From an uncultured Clostridium sp. (GTDB lineage: Bacteria > Bacillota > Clostridia > Lachnospirales > Lachnospiraceae): a DNA stretch of 17,142 nt. Shown here piece by piece: positions 1 to 8,137 of the stretch; within the stretch, counting starts at the first letter, position 1; every line of letters begins with the position of its first letter. Under the pieces are notes generated by a model. The model saw nothing but the letters and a program-made list of their open reading frames with translations. It was not told where the DNA came from and did no database searches. The DNA is taken from assembly GCA_905192625.1 (NCBI GenBank), contig CAJJLI010000004.1:1-17142 (forward strand). Direction: 5' to 3'. Made by a program: the position numbers and the translations under genes.

Positions 1-21
1 GCCGTGAATGTCACGCGAGCG

Positions 22-630
22 TCATACTTTTATATTGAGCGGTTTCTTTTTATCCGAAACTTGATATTGCTGGAACGTAAACGATAGTTTATCTTTCCCA
101 AGCTCTATTGTCTTCGTTTTATGAGTTCTACCCGAGAAATAATAAAATTCATACAAAGATTGCGCACCAAATAAAATAACATTGTTTTCTTCCGGAGAAA
201 TCATAGTCCCCTGTGTTACTCCAGGCATACCAAATTCCGCAAAGGTACTAGAATCCATGGCTATAATATTTCCCCACGTTTGGTATTTACCACTCATAAA
301 CTGAACATTGGTTTCATACACTGGAGAAACGCTTTTAACATGATCGATTCCTTTTATCTTCTCAACCACACTGTCATCCAATTTTTGTTCTTTGGATTGC
401 CAGTTTCCATCTTCGGTTTCATAATACTGGTTTTTTGAGATCGTAATAATGGTCATACTACCATTCTGAAGAATGGCATCATTAAAACTTTTATTCACAC
501 CAATTCCTATGGAAACCATTACAACAATGGAAATCGTACCAATTACCATACCTATAACCGTTAAAGAAGTTCTAGCTTTTCTTCGGCCGAGATTTCTAAG
601 ACCCATTTTAATTAAGTCACTAATCTTCAT
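22..630 (-). CDS. ABC transporter permease, MacB/FtsX type, N-terminal part only
   Basis: Likely membrane subunit of the ABC exporter whose ATPase lies at 3504-4355. The ATG at 630 is chosen because AAGGA lies 10 bases upstream; a longer reading would use a TTG at 639 without a better site. A cytoplasmic amphipathic start (MKISDLIKMGLRNLGRRKAR) is followed by one transmembrane helix at about residues 22-46 and then an extracellular region of mixed strands. This is the usual N-terminal layout of MacB-type permeases. The family normally continues for hundreds of residues to a C-terminal FtsX domain with three helices, but here a TGA stops the frame after 202 residues. The last 21 bases of the window beyond that stop are GC-rich and unlike the gene. 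Whether this is a frameshift, an insertion boundary or a true end cannot be decided from the window. The gene overlaps the upstream small gene by 11 bases, suggesting translational coupling. Family call good; completeness unknown. Confidence 0.75.
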   Translation of the reverse strand: MKISDLIKMGLRNLGRRKARTSLTVIGMVIGTISIVVMVSIGIGVNKSFNDAILQNGSMTIITISKNQYYETEDGNWQSKEQKLDDSVVEKIKGIDHVKSVSPVYETNVQFMSGKYQTWGNIIAMDSSTFAEFGMPGVTQGTMISPEENNVILFGAQSLYEFYYFSGRTHKTKTIELGKDKLSFTFQQYQVSDKKKPLNIKV

Positions 631-913
631 ATAAATCAAATCCTTTTTTGATTCTCTTCTTCGCCAATAAGATACCTAACACAATACTAACTGCCAAGGT
701 TGCCCCTGTGATACCACCAACAAAGCCCCAAGAGCTAAGAACAGATCCTCCACCACTTGAAGGAACTTCCATCCCCATATCTCCACCTTCAATTCCAGAG
801 CCTCCGCCAATCATAACTCCACCATCCACACTAACAGCCATATTATCCATGACGTTGAAACCACTATTAATAACCATTGCTGAATGGGACAAATTATTTA
901 CTATTATCTGCAT
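620..913 (-). CDS. Small glycine-rich single-pass membrane protein, unrecognised
   Basis: A 97-residue protein that I do not recognise. The ATG at 913 is preceded by AAAGGAGG with 5 bases of spacing, a near-perfect ribosome binding site; an in-frame ATG at 943 lies in a hairpin loop and has no such site. The N-terminus (MQIIVNNLSHSAMVINSG) lacks a signal peptide. Residues 30-60 are rich in glycine, with several GG and GGG runs. Residues about 63-84 form one hydrophobic helix, followed by a basic tail (KKRIKKG) that predicts an inside C-terminus and outside N-terminus. This glycine linker plus helix plus basic tail resembles the C-terminal anchor of the large surface protein encoded just upstream. 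It lies between that gene and the permease and overlaps the permease start, so it is probably an accessory subunit of the same exporter. A decayed duplicate of the anchor or a transported peptide are alternatives. Confidence 0.75.
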   Translation of the reverse strand: MQIIVNNLSHSAMVINSGFNVMDNMAVSVDGGVMIGGGSGIEGGDMGMEVPSSGGGSVLSSWGFVGGITGATLAVSIVLGILLAKKRIKKGFDLYED

Positions 914-927
914 ACTAACCTCCTTTT

Positions 928-960
928 GCAGTATTTGATCCATGTTAGGTCAAATACTGC
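928..960 (-). promoter_or_regulatory. Perfect 11-bp hairpin abutting the ribosome binding site of the small membrane protein gene
   Basis: Arms GCAGTATTTGA (928-938) and TCAAATACTGC (950-960) are exact inverted repeats around an 11-base loop. On the minus-strand mRNA the hairpin ends one base before the AAAGGAGG site at 919-926. No T-run follows on either strand, so it does not look like an intrinsic terminator. The loop contains CTAAC, complementary to GTTAG just after the Shine-Dalgarno core, so a 5-bp pseudoknot could form. It could tune translation of the small gene or mark an mRNA processing or stability boundary. The structure is seen; the role is inferred. Confidence 0.6.
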
Positions 961-1036
961 CAACTTATGAAATCCGAAATGATTATACCTGCCTTTACGC
1001 TAACTTATATTCACAGAGCAATAACTAACAAATAAA

Positions 1037-3499
1037 TTATAAGTTTCCTTCTGCTTTCATTAGCTTGCGTTTGTGCATCTTAATTACTAAAATACGAACA
1101 ACTGGTATAAACACACAAACAATCGCTATTTGGATAAGAATAAACGCCCACAATGGTACGATATCTTTTTTAGCAACTACTACATCCCCACCAATTACAG
1201 GGATTTCGCCACCACCGTCAATTCCTGGCTCCGGCATCATTTGCCCCTGAACGAATGTTTCTGGAATTTCTTTGCTAACCGTCACTTCTTCACCATTGCT
1301 ATCTTCAAAGTGAATAACAATCGTACCTTTTGCCATGCCTTCTACTAATGGCACTACACTCACTTCTATAAATTCAGAATTTCCTGCTTCCATAGAACCT
1401 TGTATGTACTTCTCACCAGTGTCTAATTTAAAATCTCCCTCAAATGTAAAATAAACATTAGTTAATGTAGATTTACCCATGTTATAAAACTCAAAGCTCA
1501 TTGTTGTTGATTGATTCACAGTAGCCGCTTCCCACATACCAACGGAAATGTTTTCAATAACTGGTCTTGAATTTTCAACTGCTTGTAATCTTAGGATATT
1601 TTCTTCCTTAACTCCACCAGCTTCTTCATCAATCTTTGACATGTCATCATATTCATACTCAACAGCAATACTAATTTCATATGCACCAGTTGCTGTATCT
1701 GCTTTCACCTTCATAGGCATTGTACTTGTAACTGTTTCACCTGGTTTAATTTGTTCAATATAAAAACTATTGGTACCTTTGCTTGCAGAAAAAACATTCT
1801 CTTTTTGCGTAATCGTCACTTTAATATTTCTAGCTGATTTGGATGAGTGAGTATTTTTTAAATCAAAAGTAAAATTAAATTCATTTCCTGCGCGTAATTC
1901 TTCTGGGTCTGTACTAGAGTCACTTACAATCAATTTTGGCTTACTACTTCCACTATTTGTTACGTTTAATATGTACACAGTCGTCTCTATGTTTTGTGCC
2001 TTTCCAGTACTATCTTTAAAACTACAACCTAATTTTATTTGATTTAATCCTTCAGCAACACCATTCGCTATTTTAAACTGCAAGGTTACATTTTTCTTTT
2101 CCCCTGCTTTTAATTCCCCTACACTAACTTCAGGTTCTGGTGTAATTGGTTCAATCCCCATACTGGATGCTAAGTCTTTTGGACCAGCTTTTACATCAGT
2201 AACTGTTTTATTCCCTTTATTCTGAACCATGAAAGATATCGTAACAATATCCCCAACCTTTGGCTCTAAAGGACTTTGGGTAACATTAAAAATTGAAACT
2301 TCACTGGTTGATTCCTCTTCACCCTGTGAAACTACTGTAATATAATGCTTTGATACAACGGTATGATTCTCACCCTTGCTATCATCGAAACTTACTTGTA
2401 CTGTAATTTCATTTAATCCAGCTTTTGCAGTTTTTGACACGGTAAGTGGTATATTAAAATTCGTTTTGCTATCAGCAGCAATGTCTTTTAAATGAATTCC
2501 ATCAGAACTAAAATTGGATATAATTCCGCTTTCAACACCCAAACCACTTGGAACTGTAACCTTAATGTTTGTTGCTGATTTATTACCAATGTTCTCTATC
2601 GTTCCAACAAGAGTTGTTTCAGATCCAGCGAGCACTTCTTTATTTAATGCAGAACTTCCTAGCACTAAACTAGCATCATCCGTAGAAGCAATGCTTGTAG
2701 ACTTAATATTTACATAAATGCTCTTTTCTACTGAATACTCCTTACCATCGGAATCTTTGTATGTAAACTTAGCGGTTAATGTTGTAAATCCTTCCTTCGC
2801 CGTTGGCAATACCTTAATTGGAAGAGTCATTTTTTGTTTTCCACCAGCTTTTAATTCCCCAACCTTTATGTTATCTACTTTGTATCCTGGGGCTAAGCCT
2901 GTATCCGCATAATCGATAGTTAAATATGTATTTAATGCTCCAATTTGACCTTCATTCGTAACATCAAAGTTAAGATCAAAGGTGTTACCTATTGCTGCGC
3001 TTCCCTCATCGTAATTTATATTACTTACTGCTATCTGGGTAGGGTTTTTTTCAGATGGAACACGAATGCTCAATTTATGTTCCTCTACCTGTGTCTGCAT
3101 GGAATCGCCAGAAAATATGTCGTATGTAAATTGTATTCCCAAGTCATAATTACCGATTTTAGCACTATCTTTCATATAAACATCAAACTCAACATAGGTA
3201 TAGTCCGAGCTACTAATTAACATAGCCTCTTGATCATTTTGAGTAAGTTTTACATTGCTCGTAGTAAAAGGTGAACTTTCACCATATGTCGTAACAATAA
3301 TCGGATTGTACGCATAATTACTTACTGCCATAAACGGTACTTTTACATGTACTGTCGTACCAGGTTCAGCTTCAAAAACTCTAGAAAACTTCCTATCAAT
3401 TAAAAGGTTGGCAGTATCTGCCTTTGCTACTCTTACCGTACTAAAACCCGTAAGTATTAATGCAAGTGTAAGCAACAATGCAAAGATTCTTCTCTTCAT
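1037..3499 (-). CDS. Secreted, membrane-anchored NEW3/CARDB-like multi-Ig-domain protein
   Basis: An 820-residue extracellular protein. Residues 1-27 form a signal peptide (KRR, hydrophobic core, then VAKA before DT). The rest is a chain of about five beta-sandwich repeats at roughly 150-265, 275-390, 398-512, 517-640 and 643-745. Each carries the NEW3/CARDB/APHP hallmarks: a 'G..F...F.V.N.G' strand (DLNFDVTNEG, VGTIENIGN, ISFMVQNKGN, FTFDLKN) and an 'L.AG....' turn (VGELKAG occurs twice). A Pro/Gly linker at about 746-775 leads to one transmembrane helix at about 783-805 and a basic tail, so the bulk faces outside. The ATG at 3499 follows GAGGG by 8 bases; the gene starts 4 bases after the ATPase stop, so they share one transcript. 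NEW3/CARDB proteins next to LolD-type ATPases are known in Firmicutes and archaea. It may act as the extracytoplasmic partner of the transporter; the ligand is unknown. Confidence 0.85.
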   Translation of the reverse strand: MKRRIFALLLTLALILTGFSTVRVAKADTANLLIDRKFSRVFEAEPGTTVHVKVPFMAVSNYAYNPIIVTTYGESSPFTTSNVKLTQNDQEAMLISSSDYTYVEFDVYMKDSAKIGNYDLGIQFTYDIFSGDSMQTQVEEHKLSIRVPSEKNPTQIAVSNINYDEGSAAIGNTFDLNFDVTNEGQIGALNTYLTIDYADTGLAPGYKVDNIKVGELKAGGKQKMTLPIKVLPTAKEGFTTLTAKFTYKDSDGKEYSVEKSIYVNIKSTSIASTDDASLVLGSSALNKEVLAGSETTLVGTIENIGNKSATNIKVTVPSGLGVESGIISNFSSDGIHLKDIAADSKTNFNIPLTVSKTAKAGLNEITVQVSFDDSKGENHTVVSKHYITVVSQGEEESTSEVSIFNVTQSPLEPKVGDIVTISFMVQNKGNKTVTDVKAGPKDLASSMGIEPITPEPEVSVGELKAGEKKNVTLQFKIANGVAEGLNQIKLGCSFKDSTGKAQNIETTVYILNVTNSGSSKPKLIVSDSSTDPEELRAGNEFNFTFDLKNTHSSKSARNIKVTITQKENVFSASKGTNSFYIEQIKPGETVTSTMPMKVKADTATGAYEISIAVEYEYDDMSKIDEEAGGVKEENILRLQAVENSRPVIENISVGMWEAATVNQSTTMSFEFYNMGKSTLTNVYFTFEGDFKLDTGEKYIQGSMEAGNSEFIEVSVVPLVEGMAKGTIVIHFEDSNGEEVTVSKEIPETFVQGQMMPEPGIDGGGEIPVIGGDVVVAKKDIVPLWAFILIQIAIVCVFIPVVRILVIKMHKRKLMKAEGNL

Positions 3500-3503
3500 T
3501 CTT

Positions 3504-4355
3504 TTAACCCTCTTCTTTCTTTACAATTTCCTCAGCACATTGAGGTAATTCTTCTTTTTCATTGCTTGTTTTTGTATCAATATCTTTCATTACTTCTTCC
3601 TTCGTAACTGCGATATCCTCTGTATCATTCGCCACTAAATCATCCATCGTTTTTTCATGAACAATCTCAACATTTTGAATTTTACCATCCAATATATGTA
3701 TAATCTTGTCAGCAAATTCAGCCAAACGTTTGTCATGGGTTACCATAACAATGGTTTGTTGATTCTCCTTAGCCATATCCTTAATTAAGGACATTACCTC
3801 CATCGCTGTTTTTGTGTCCAAATTTCCAGTAGGTTCGTCTGCAAAAACAATCTCAGGCCTTGAAACAAATGCTCTTGCGATACCTACCCTTTGCTGCTGA
3901 CCACCACTCATTTCCTTTGGCTTATGTTTTAGTCGGCTACCTAAGCCTACTTTTACCAACATATCCTTTGATATTTTCTTTCTTTGCTTTAAAGGAATTC
4001 GTTTAAAAACCAATGGAAATTCCACATTTTCAAGCGCTGTCATCGAATTAATTAGATTGTATGATTGAAATACAAAACCTAGATAGTTTTGTCGAAATTT
4101 TGCTAGTTTATTTTCATTCATTTTATGAATGTTACGTCCCTTAATAATGATCTCACCAGAAGTAGTTTTTTCTATTCCTGCCATAAGGTTAAGTAGTGTT
4201 GATTTACCAGAACCAGACGTTCCAAGAAGACAACAGAATTCTCCTCGATTTATTTCAAAACTAACATCATCAACAGCTTTGATTCGTTCCGAACCCATTC
4301 GATATATCTTTTTAACATTTCGCACTTCAATTACAGGTTTAACCTCATTTTTCAC
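3504..4355 (-). CDS. ABC transporter ATP-binding protein, LolD/MacB family
   Basis: The ATPase that powers the MacB-like permease at 22-630. In its 283 residues all expected motifs are present: Walker A GTSGSGKST at 45-53, Q-loop Gln97, signature MSGGQQQRVGIARA at 149-162, Walker B IVFADEP at 169-175, D-loop NLD at 178-180 and H-loop His207. The sequence 'NLINSMTALENVEFPL' after the Q-loop is typical of the LolD/MacB/SalX branch. It runs about 50 residues beyond the usual 230, ending in a charged Glu/Lys-rich tail (from about 230) that could be a partner-binding or regulatory segment. The start codon is GTG, with GAGGGTG about 5 bases upstream. It is the first gene of the exporter operon, with an AT-rich leader upstream. 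Substrate cannot be predicted. Family call very secure. Confidence 0.95.
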   Translation of the reverse strand: MKNEVKPVIEVRNVKKIYRMGSERIKAVDDVSFEINRGEFCCLLGTSGSGKSTLLNLMAGIEKTTSGEIIIKGRNIHKMNENKLAKFRQNYLGFVFQSYNLINSMTALENVEFPLVFKRIPLKQRKKISKDMLVKVGLGSRLKHKPKEMSGGQQQRVGIARAFVSRPEIVFADEPTGNLDTKTAMEVMSLIKDMAKENQQTIVMVTHDKRLAEFADKIIHILDGKIQNVEIVHEKTMDDLVANDTEDIAVTKEEVMKDIDTKTSNEKEELPQCAEEIVKKEEG

Positions 4356-4435
4356 TCTAACACCCTCTTTCCCAACCTTGATTGATTAAACGCAAACCAA
4401 GTATATAATATCTTAAAAATGTTAAAATAAATCTA

Positions 4436-4457
4436 AATTTTTCTTAATTTTTCCTTA
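4436..4457 (-). promoter_or_regulatory. Direct repeat upstream of the exporter operon, possible regulator site
   Basis: On the plus strand AATTTTTCTTA (4436-4446) is followed by AATTTTTCCTTA (4446-4457), so one motif occurs twice, about one helical turn apart. It lies about 80-100 bases upstream of the ATPase GTG in an AT-rich leader where I find no convincing -35/-10 pair. Tandem sites with this spacing are usual for OmpR-type response regulators, which often control such exporters, but the low complexity of the sequence makes this weak. Confidence 0.25.
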
Positions 4458-4524
4458 CATTTTGTATAAATTACCAAGAATTCAAATGATAGTGCAAACT
4501 ATTTATGATGTTACCTCTTCTCAC

Positions 4525-4596
4525 ATAAAAATCGCCTTAATGCCACACTTCAAAAGTAAGAATATGTTATTCTACTTTTAGAAAGAGCATTAAGGC
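4525..4596 (-). terminator. Two-tier intrinsic terminator of the cytidylate-kinase-like gene
   Basis: The outer stem pairs GCCTTAATGC (4534-4543) with GCATTAAGGC (4587-4596), ten perfect pairs. Inside it a second hairpin pairs AAAAGTA (4552-4558) plus GAATA (4560-4564) with TATTC (4568-4572) plus TACTTTT (4573-4579), with one bulged base and a three-base loop. On the minus strand the stem is followed by GATTTTTATG, giving a T-run; the plus strand has none. It therefore ends transcription from the gene at 4650-5279 and separates it from the exporter operon. Confidence 0.75.
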
Positions 4597-4649
4597 AATC
4601 TTCTCGCTAATTTAGCCTAAGTTAAAGACATAATCGAAACTATACTTAA

Positions 4650-5279
4650 CTATTTTGCTTCGTCACATGAATCGCTCTCAACAAATAATTTAATTAAATC
4701 AACGCAATGATCAATTCCTATCGCATCACTTTGTAGAGACAATTGATAATTCTCAATTCTTCCCCACTTTTCACTTGCATGATAATTATAATAATTTGCT
4801 CTTCTTTTATCTATCTTTGCTATTTTTTCTTCTGCCTTATTTGGAGACAGATTATCATTGCGAATTGCTCTTTCAATTCTAAATTTCATATCTGCCCAAA
4901 TAAATATATTAACCACATTAGGAATATCTCTTAATATATAGTTCGCGCATCGTCCTACTATAACACATGGACCTTCCGCAGCTACCTTACGTATTACATC
5001 GGACTGTGCCAAATATATTCTATCATCCAAAGATAAATGCGAGAAACCAAGATCTTGATTTCCATAAGAATTTAAACCCATGGCTATTGAATATAATAAA
5101 CTATTCGTTGCTTTACTTTCTGCATTTGCAAAGGCTTCTTCCGCAAAACCACTTTCCTTTGCAGCTCTAGTGATAAGTTCATTATCATAGAATGGTATAT
5201 TCAATTTTGCTGCAAGCTTAGCCCCAATTTCTCTGCCACCACTGCCATATTGCCTGCTGATTGTAATAATTTTATTCAT
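4650..5279 (-). CDS. Cytidylate kinase-like family protein
   Basis: A 209-residue protein of the cytidylate-kinase-like family (Cytidylate_kin2 type), common in Firmicutes and of uncertain physiological substrate. The ATG at 5279 is chosen because GGAGGG lies 7 bases upstream; an upstream in-frame GTG at 5306 has no site. The N-terminus MNKIITISRQYGSGGREIG carries the family's altered P-loop (GSGGREIG in place of GxxGxGKS/T), followed by 'AAKLNIPFYDNELITRAAKESG', where a nucleoside kinase would bind its substrate. Further family features are 'EGPCVIVGRCANYILRD' and the lid-like basic segment 'FRIERAIRNDNL' through 'KIDKRRANYYNY'. It has its own extended -10 promoter and a terminator, so it is probably monocistronic, although readthrough from the transglutaminase gene 135 bases upstream is possible. 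It should not be called the housekeeping cmk. Confidence 0.85.
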   Translation of the reverse strand: MNKIITISRQYGSGGREIGAKLAAKLNIPFYDNELITRAAKESGFAEEAFANAESKATNSLLYSIAMGLNSYGNQDLGFSHLSLDDRIYLAQSDVIRKVAAEGPCVIVGRCANYILRDIPNVVNIFIWADMKFRIERAIRNDNLSPNKAEEKIAKIDKRRANYYNYHASEKWGRIENYQLSLQSDAIGIDHCVDLIKLFVESDSCDEAK

Positions 5280-5378
5280 ACCAATCCCTCCATTCTTATG
5301 ACTCACTGTAACAACAATTACCTACATCAATAAAATGTGTTTGCTACTTGCTTGTCACTGCAAGTCTTTCTATTAGTA

Positions 5379-5407
5379 ATTATATCACAAAATCAGCAAA
5401 AAATGAA
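5379..5407 (-). promoter_or_regulatory. Extended -10 promoter of the cytidylate-kinase-like gene
   Basis: Read on the minus strand, TGATATAAT (5387 down to 5379) is an extended -10 element, with a weak -35 TTCATT at 5402-5407 and a 17-base spacer. It lies between the transglutaminase stop and the kinase start, giving a leader of about 90 bases. That leader holds a small 6-bp hairpin (ACTTGC 5346-5351 with GCAAGT 5360-5365) of unknown role. Confidence 0.55.
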
Positions 5408-5414
5408 TAACTAT

Positions 5415-8123
5415 TTAAATATTTTTCCAATATTTAATATAAAATCGCTGTATTTTATTAAACTGTGTATAAAATACACCTCTAAGCTCACTATAATACG
5501 ACAATATTTTATCATATTCTTCTTTACTAATTCTTTGATTGGAAAAACGCGCCTTTCGTAAAAGAGTTATTATTTCCTCAAATCCTTCTGGTAACGCATC
5601 GTAGTTATCTTTTACTCTCTTAAAAAAGTCTTCATATGTTTCATCCTCATTTTTTCGAACTCTTAAAATTTTTATCATTTCTTCGATTTGAGCATAAAGA
5701 TACAAAGCTGCCTCATTGCGGTGGAGCATATCTGTTTTCTTCTTTTCATTAACATATTGTAGTATGCGATAACGAATTAAGACTACTGTGAATATAATTA
5801 AAACGGAGCAAATAAATATTTTAACCATTTGTAAATCATGTAATACTGCCTCTTCCTCAGGCGTCTTATTTGAATTTGAATTATCCGTAGCTTTTGTAGG
5901 TGAAATACTAATTGTAGGACTTAGAGGGAGTTCCTCTTCTGTTTCAGGTTTTAATGTAGGGGTTGGTTTTGGCTGGCTTGTAGGCATTGGAGTTGTTGTT
6001 GGTATATTCGAAACTTCACTTTGAATACTCTCATTTAATGATTCTATTCCAAAATTAGAATAGCCAGCAGTCACCTCAATTGGTATCCATCCAACTCCAT
6101 CAAAGTACACCTCTACCCAAGCATGTGCATTGGTGTCACGAATTTCCACGGTTGTTTTTGTAGCATCGTACCAATGTTCCATTCCACTTTCATTGTAAGT
6201 TGCCTGAGGATACAACGTCGTTCCAGGGATTCCTTTTTTTATGTCCCTATCCGTTACTATATAACCTTCTACATATCTAGCCGGTACTCCGTAGTATCTT
6301 AAAATCATAACTGCTGCAGAAGCGTAATGAGCACAATACCCTTTTTTTGAATCAAATAAAAAATACTCGATATAGTCTTCTCCTTCTGGCAATGGTCCTG
6401 GCGATAATGTATATCTCGTTGTATCTTCTAAATATCTTACTACCTTTTGAACTACTTGAATCATAGTTGACCTATCATAAGCCTTAGAAACACCCAAATC
6501 AATTTGTTCAATTCGCTTAAATTGATTCACTGGTATTCCTACATACGTATCATAAACAAACCTTCTATAATTTTCTTCAAAATCAGTAAACTTTTTATAA
6601 CGTTTAGCATCTTTAATCTCTATTGAATTTTGTAAACTACTCAACTTCTCCAGGTTTTCATTGATATAATCTCCTTTGGATAATTTATAAAATAAGAAGG
6701 AGTACTCACCTTGTTCTTTCTTTGGTTTTAAATATAAGTCAGATACCGTATTAAACTCACCTTCTGGGAGAGATCCTAGGAAATAAGGTGCATACATGTA
6801 GCGTTTATTTGCAATAACATATTGAATATCCATTTCAAAACGATTCCATATACGATTTGGATACACACCAACACTTGATAATTTTTCACTGTTATAAGTT
6901 ACCACGCCATCCGATAGCAAACTTAGATACACACTTGTTAGATTTTCTCCCGTAAGACTACTGTTCCCATATTTTTTTACAATCCCATCGTACTTCTCTT
7001 TCTCACTTCTGTTTAAATCTTCCCATGACTCTCCTGTATAGGCTACTCCAGCGAAACCTTTTAAATATAAACTACCCGCATCCATTGGCATCGTTAATTG
7101 AAAGGCAGTTTCATTCGTAAATTCTACGTATGGGTCTGTGGATAATTTACCTCCTGCAAGCCCACCACCCATAGATCCATAGTCTTCAAAAATCACTTTG
7201 TTCTTAAAGAGGGAAGTGCCTTGAAATCTTTTATTTATATCATTGACGAATTCTTCAAATGAAAAATTCTTAAGCTTCGACTGAATCTTAGTTTTCGTAT
7301 CTTTAAAGTCCACTTGTTCTTCATATGTTTTTGGAGTAAAAGCACTCATAACAAGTAACGTTATCAGGCATAATAAAGTTCCTACAACTAAGCCGACTTT
7401 TAATCGAACAATTTGTTTATAATCAACTTTTGTATCCAAACTCTTCGTTTCTCTTCGTTTTAACTCCATTTTTTTATGGAATACGTTAATATCCATAGTA
7501 ATAGTGATATAGATAAATATTATATAAAAGATGAATGCATATGGATTAGGTACAACACCCACAAAAAAACCTGAGAATACAAAAAGTAACGATATAAAAA
7601 TATAGACACTCTTCCGCTTTGCTCTTACAATTAATAATGCTAATAAGATACCGAACACTTGCAACGCTACAAACAATAAAAGAGTGAGACATAACTCTTT
7701 TGAGAATTCTGCCTTATATTTTAAGACCGACATATCAAAATAATAGTTCATCTTATCTATAACTGCATTTTCTAAATAATAAAACCCATTTTTTAAGTAC
7801 ATTTTATACTTTAGAATAAAATAAATAAGAGCTACTGATGTAATTGGAATAGAATATTTAAGGTACCGATAATAATAAAAAAGTAACCAATAATAAACAG
7901 CACTTATTATACTCGTAAGAATAACTGCACCTTTCATGTAACTTATATCAAAACTACTTGTAAAACATACGATAGGTGTATAGATGCCAAGCCATATGAG
8001 GATGACTTGTAATAAATACAACCACATAAAATTCTTATATGTTGTCACAGTTCTTACTTTAATTGTCTCCCCCAGCAAGATACTGCCAATTGGTTGTTTC
8101 TTTTTCAACTTCTTTCTATGCAC
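5415..8123 (-). CDS. Membrane transglutaminase-like protein (TgpA type) with C-terminal DUF4129-like region
   Basis: A 902-residue integral membrane protein. About seven transmembrane helices occupy residues 32-262. An extracellular stretch leads to the transglutaminase fold at about 555-690, with nucleophile Cys597 in KKGYCAHYASAAV, His668 in NAHAWVEVYF and the third position Glu683 in GWIPIEVTAGY, where most relatives have Asp. A Pro/Thr-rich linker (705-745) follows, then a single helix at about 768-786 and a cytoplasmic DUF4129-like tail with the motif ETYEDFFKRV. The start is GTG with AAAGGACGGTGA just upstream; no ATG fits. It follows the DUF58 gene by 14 bases and completes the moxR-DUF58-transglutaminase cluster, a conserved group linked in several bacteria to assembly or turnover of envelope proteins. 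Substrate unknown. The periplasm-side location of the catalytic domain is inferred from the helix layout. Confidence 0.92.
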   Translation of the reverse strand: MHRKKLKKKQPIGSILLGETIKVRTVTTYKNFMWLYLLQVILIWLGIYTPIVCFTSSFDISYMKGAVILTSIISAVYYWLLFYYYRYLKYSIPITSVALIYFILKYKMYLKNGFYYLENAVIDKMNYYFDMSVLKYKAEFSKELCLTLLLFVALQVFGILLALLIVRAKRKSVYIFISLLFVFSGFFVGVVPNPYAFIFYIIFIYITITMDINVFHKKMELKRRETKSLDTKVDYKQIVRLKVGLVVGTLLCLITLLVMSAFTPKTYEEQVDFKDTKTKIQSKLKNFSFEEFVNDINKRFQGTSLFKNKVIFEDYGSMGGGLAGGKLSTDPYVEFTNETAFQLTMPMDAGSLYLKGFAGVAYTGESWEDLNRSEKEKYDGIVKKYGNSSLTGENLTSVYLSLLSDGVVTYNSEKLSSVGVYPNRIWNRFEMDIQYVIANKRYMYAPYFLGSLPEGEFNTVSDLYLKPKKEQGEYSFLFYKLSKGDYINENLEKLSSLQNSIEIKDAKRYKKFTDFEENYRRFVYDTYVGIPVNQFKRIEQIDLGVSKAYDRSTMIQVVQKVVRYLEDTTRYTLSPGPLPEGEDYIEYFLFDSKKGYCAHYASAAVMILRYYGVPARYVEGYIVTDRDIKKGIPGTTLYPQATYNESGMEHWYDATKTTVEIRDTNAHAWVEVYFDGVGWIPIEVTAGYSNFGIESLNESIQSEVSNIPTTTPMPTSQPKPTPTLKPETEEELPLSPTISISPTKATDNSNSNKTPEEEAVLHDLQMVKIFICSVLIIFTVVLIRYRILQYVNEKKKTDMLHRNEAALYLYAQIEEMIKILRVRKNEDETYEDFFKRVKDNYDALPEGFEEIITLLRKARFSNQRISKEEYDKILSYYSELRGVFYTQFNKIQRFYIKYWKNI

Positions 8124-8137
8124 GATCTCACCGTCCT

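Noticed and set aside
648..938. Plus-strand proline-rich frame opposite the small membrane protein gene
   Set aside because: It is the antisense reading of the glycine-rich region (Gly codons read as Pro) and has no ribosome site; the minus strand has a near-perfect one.
5346..5365. Hairpin after the transglutaminase gene as its terminator
   Set aside because: Only six base pairs with an eight-base loop and no adjacent T-run on the minus strand; it also lies downstream of the kinase gene's promoter, inside its leader.
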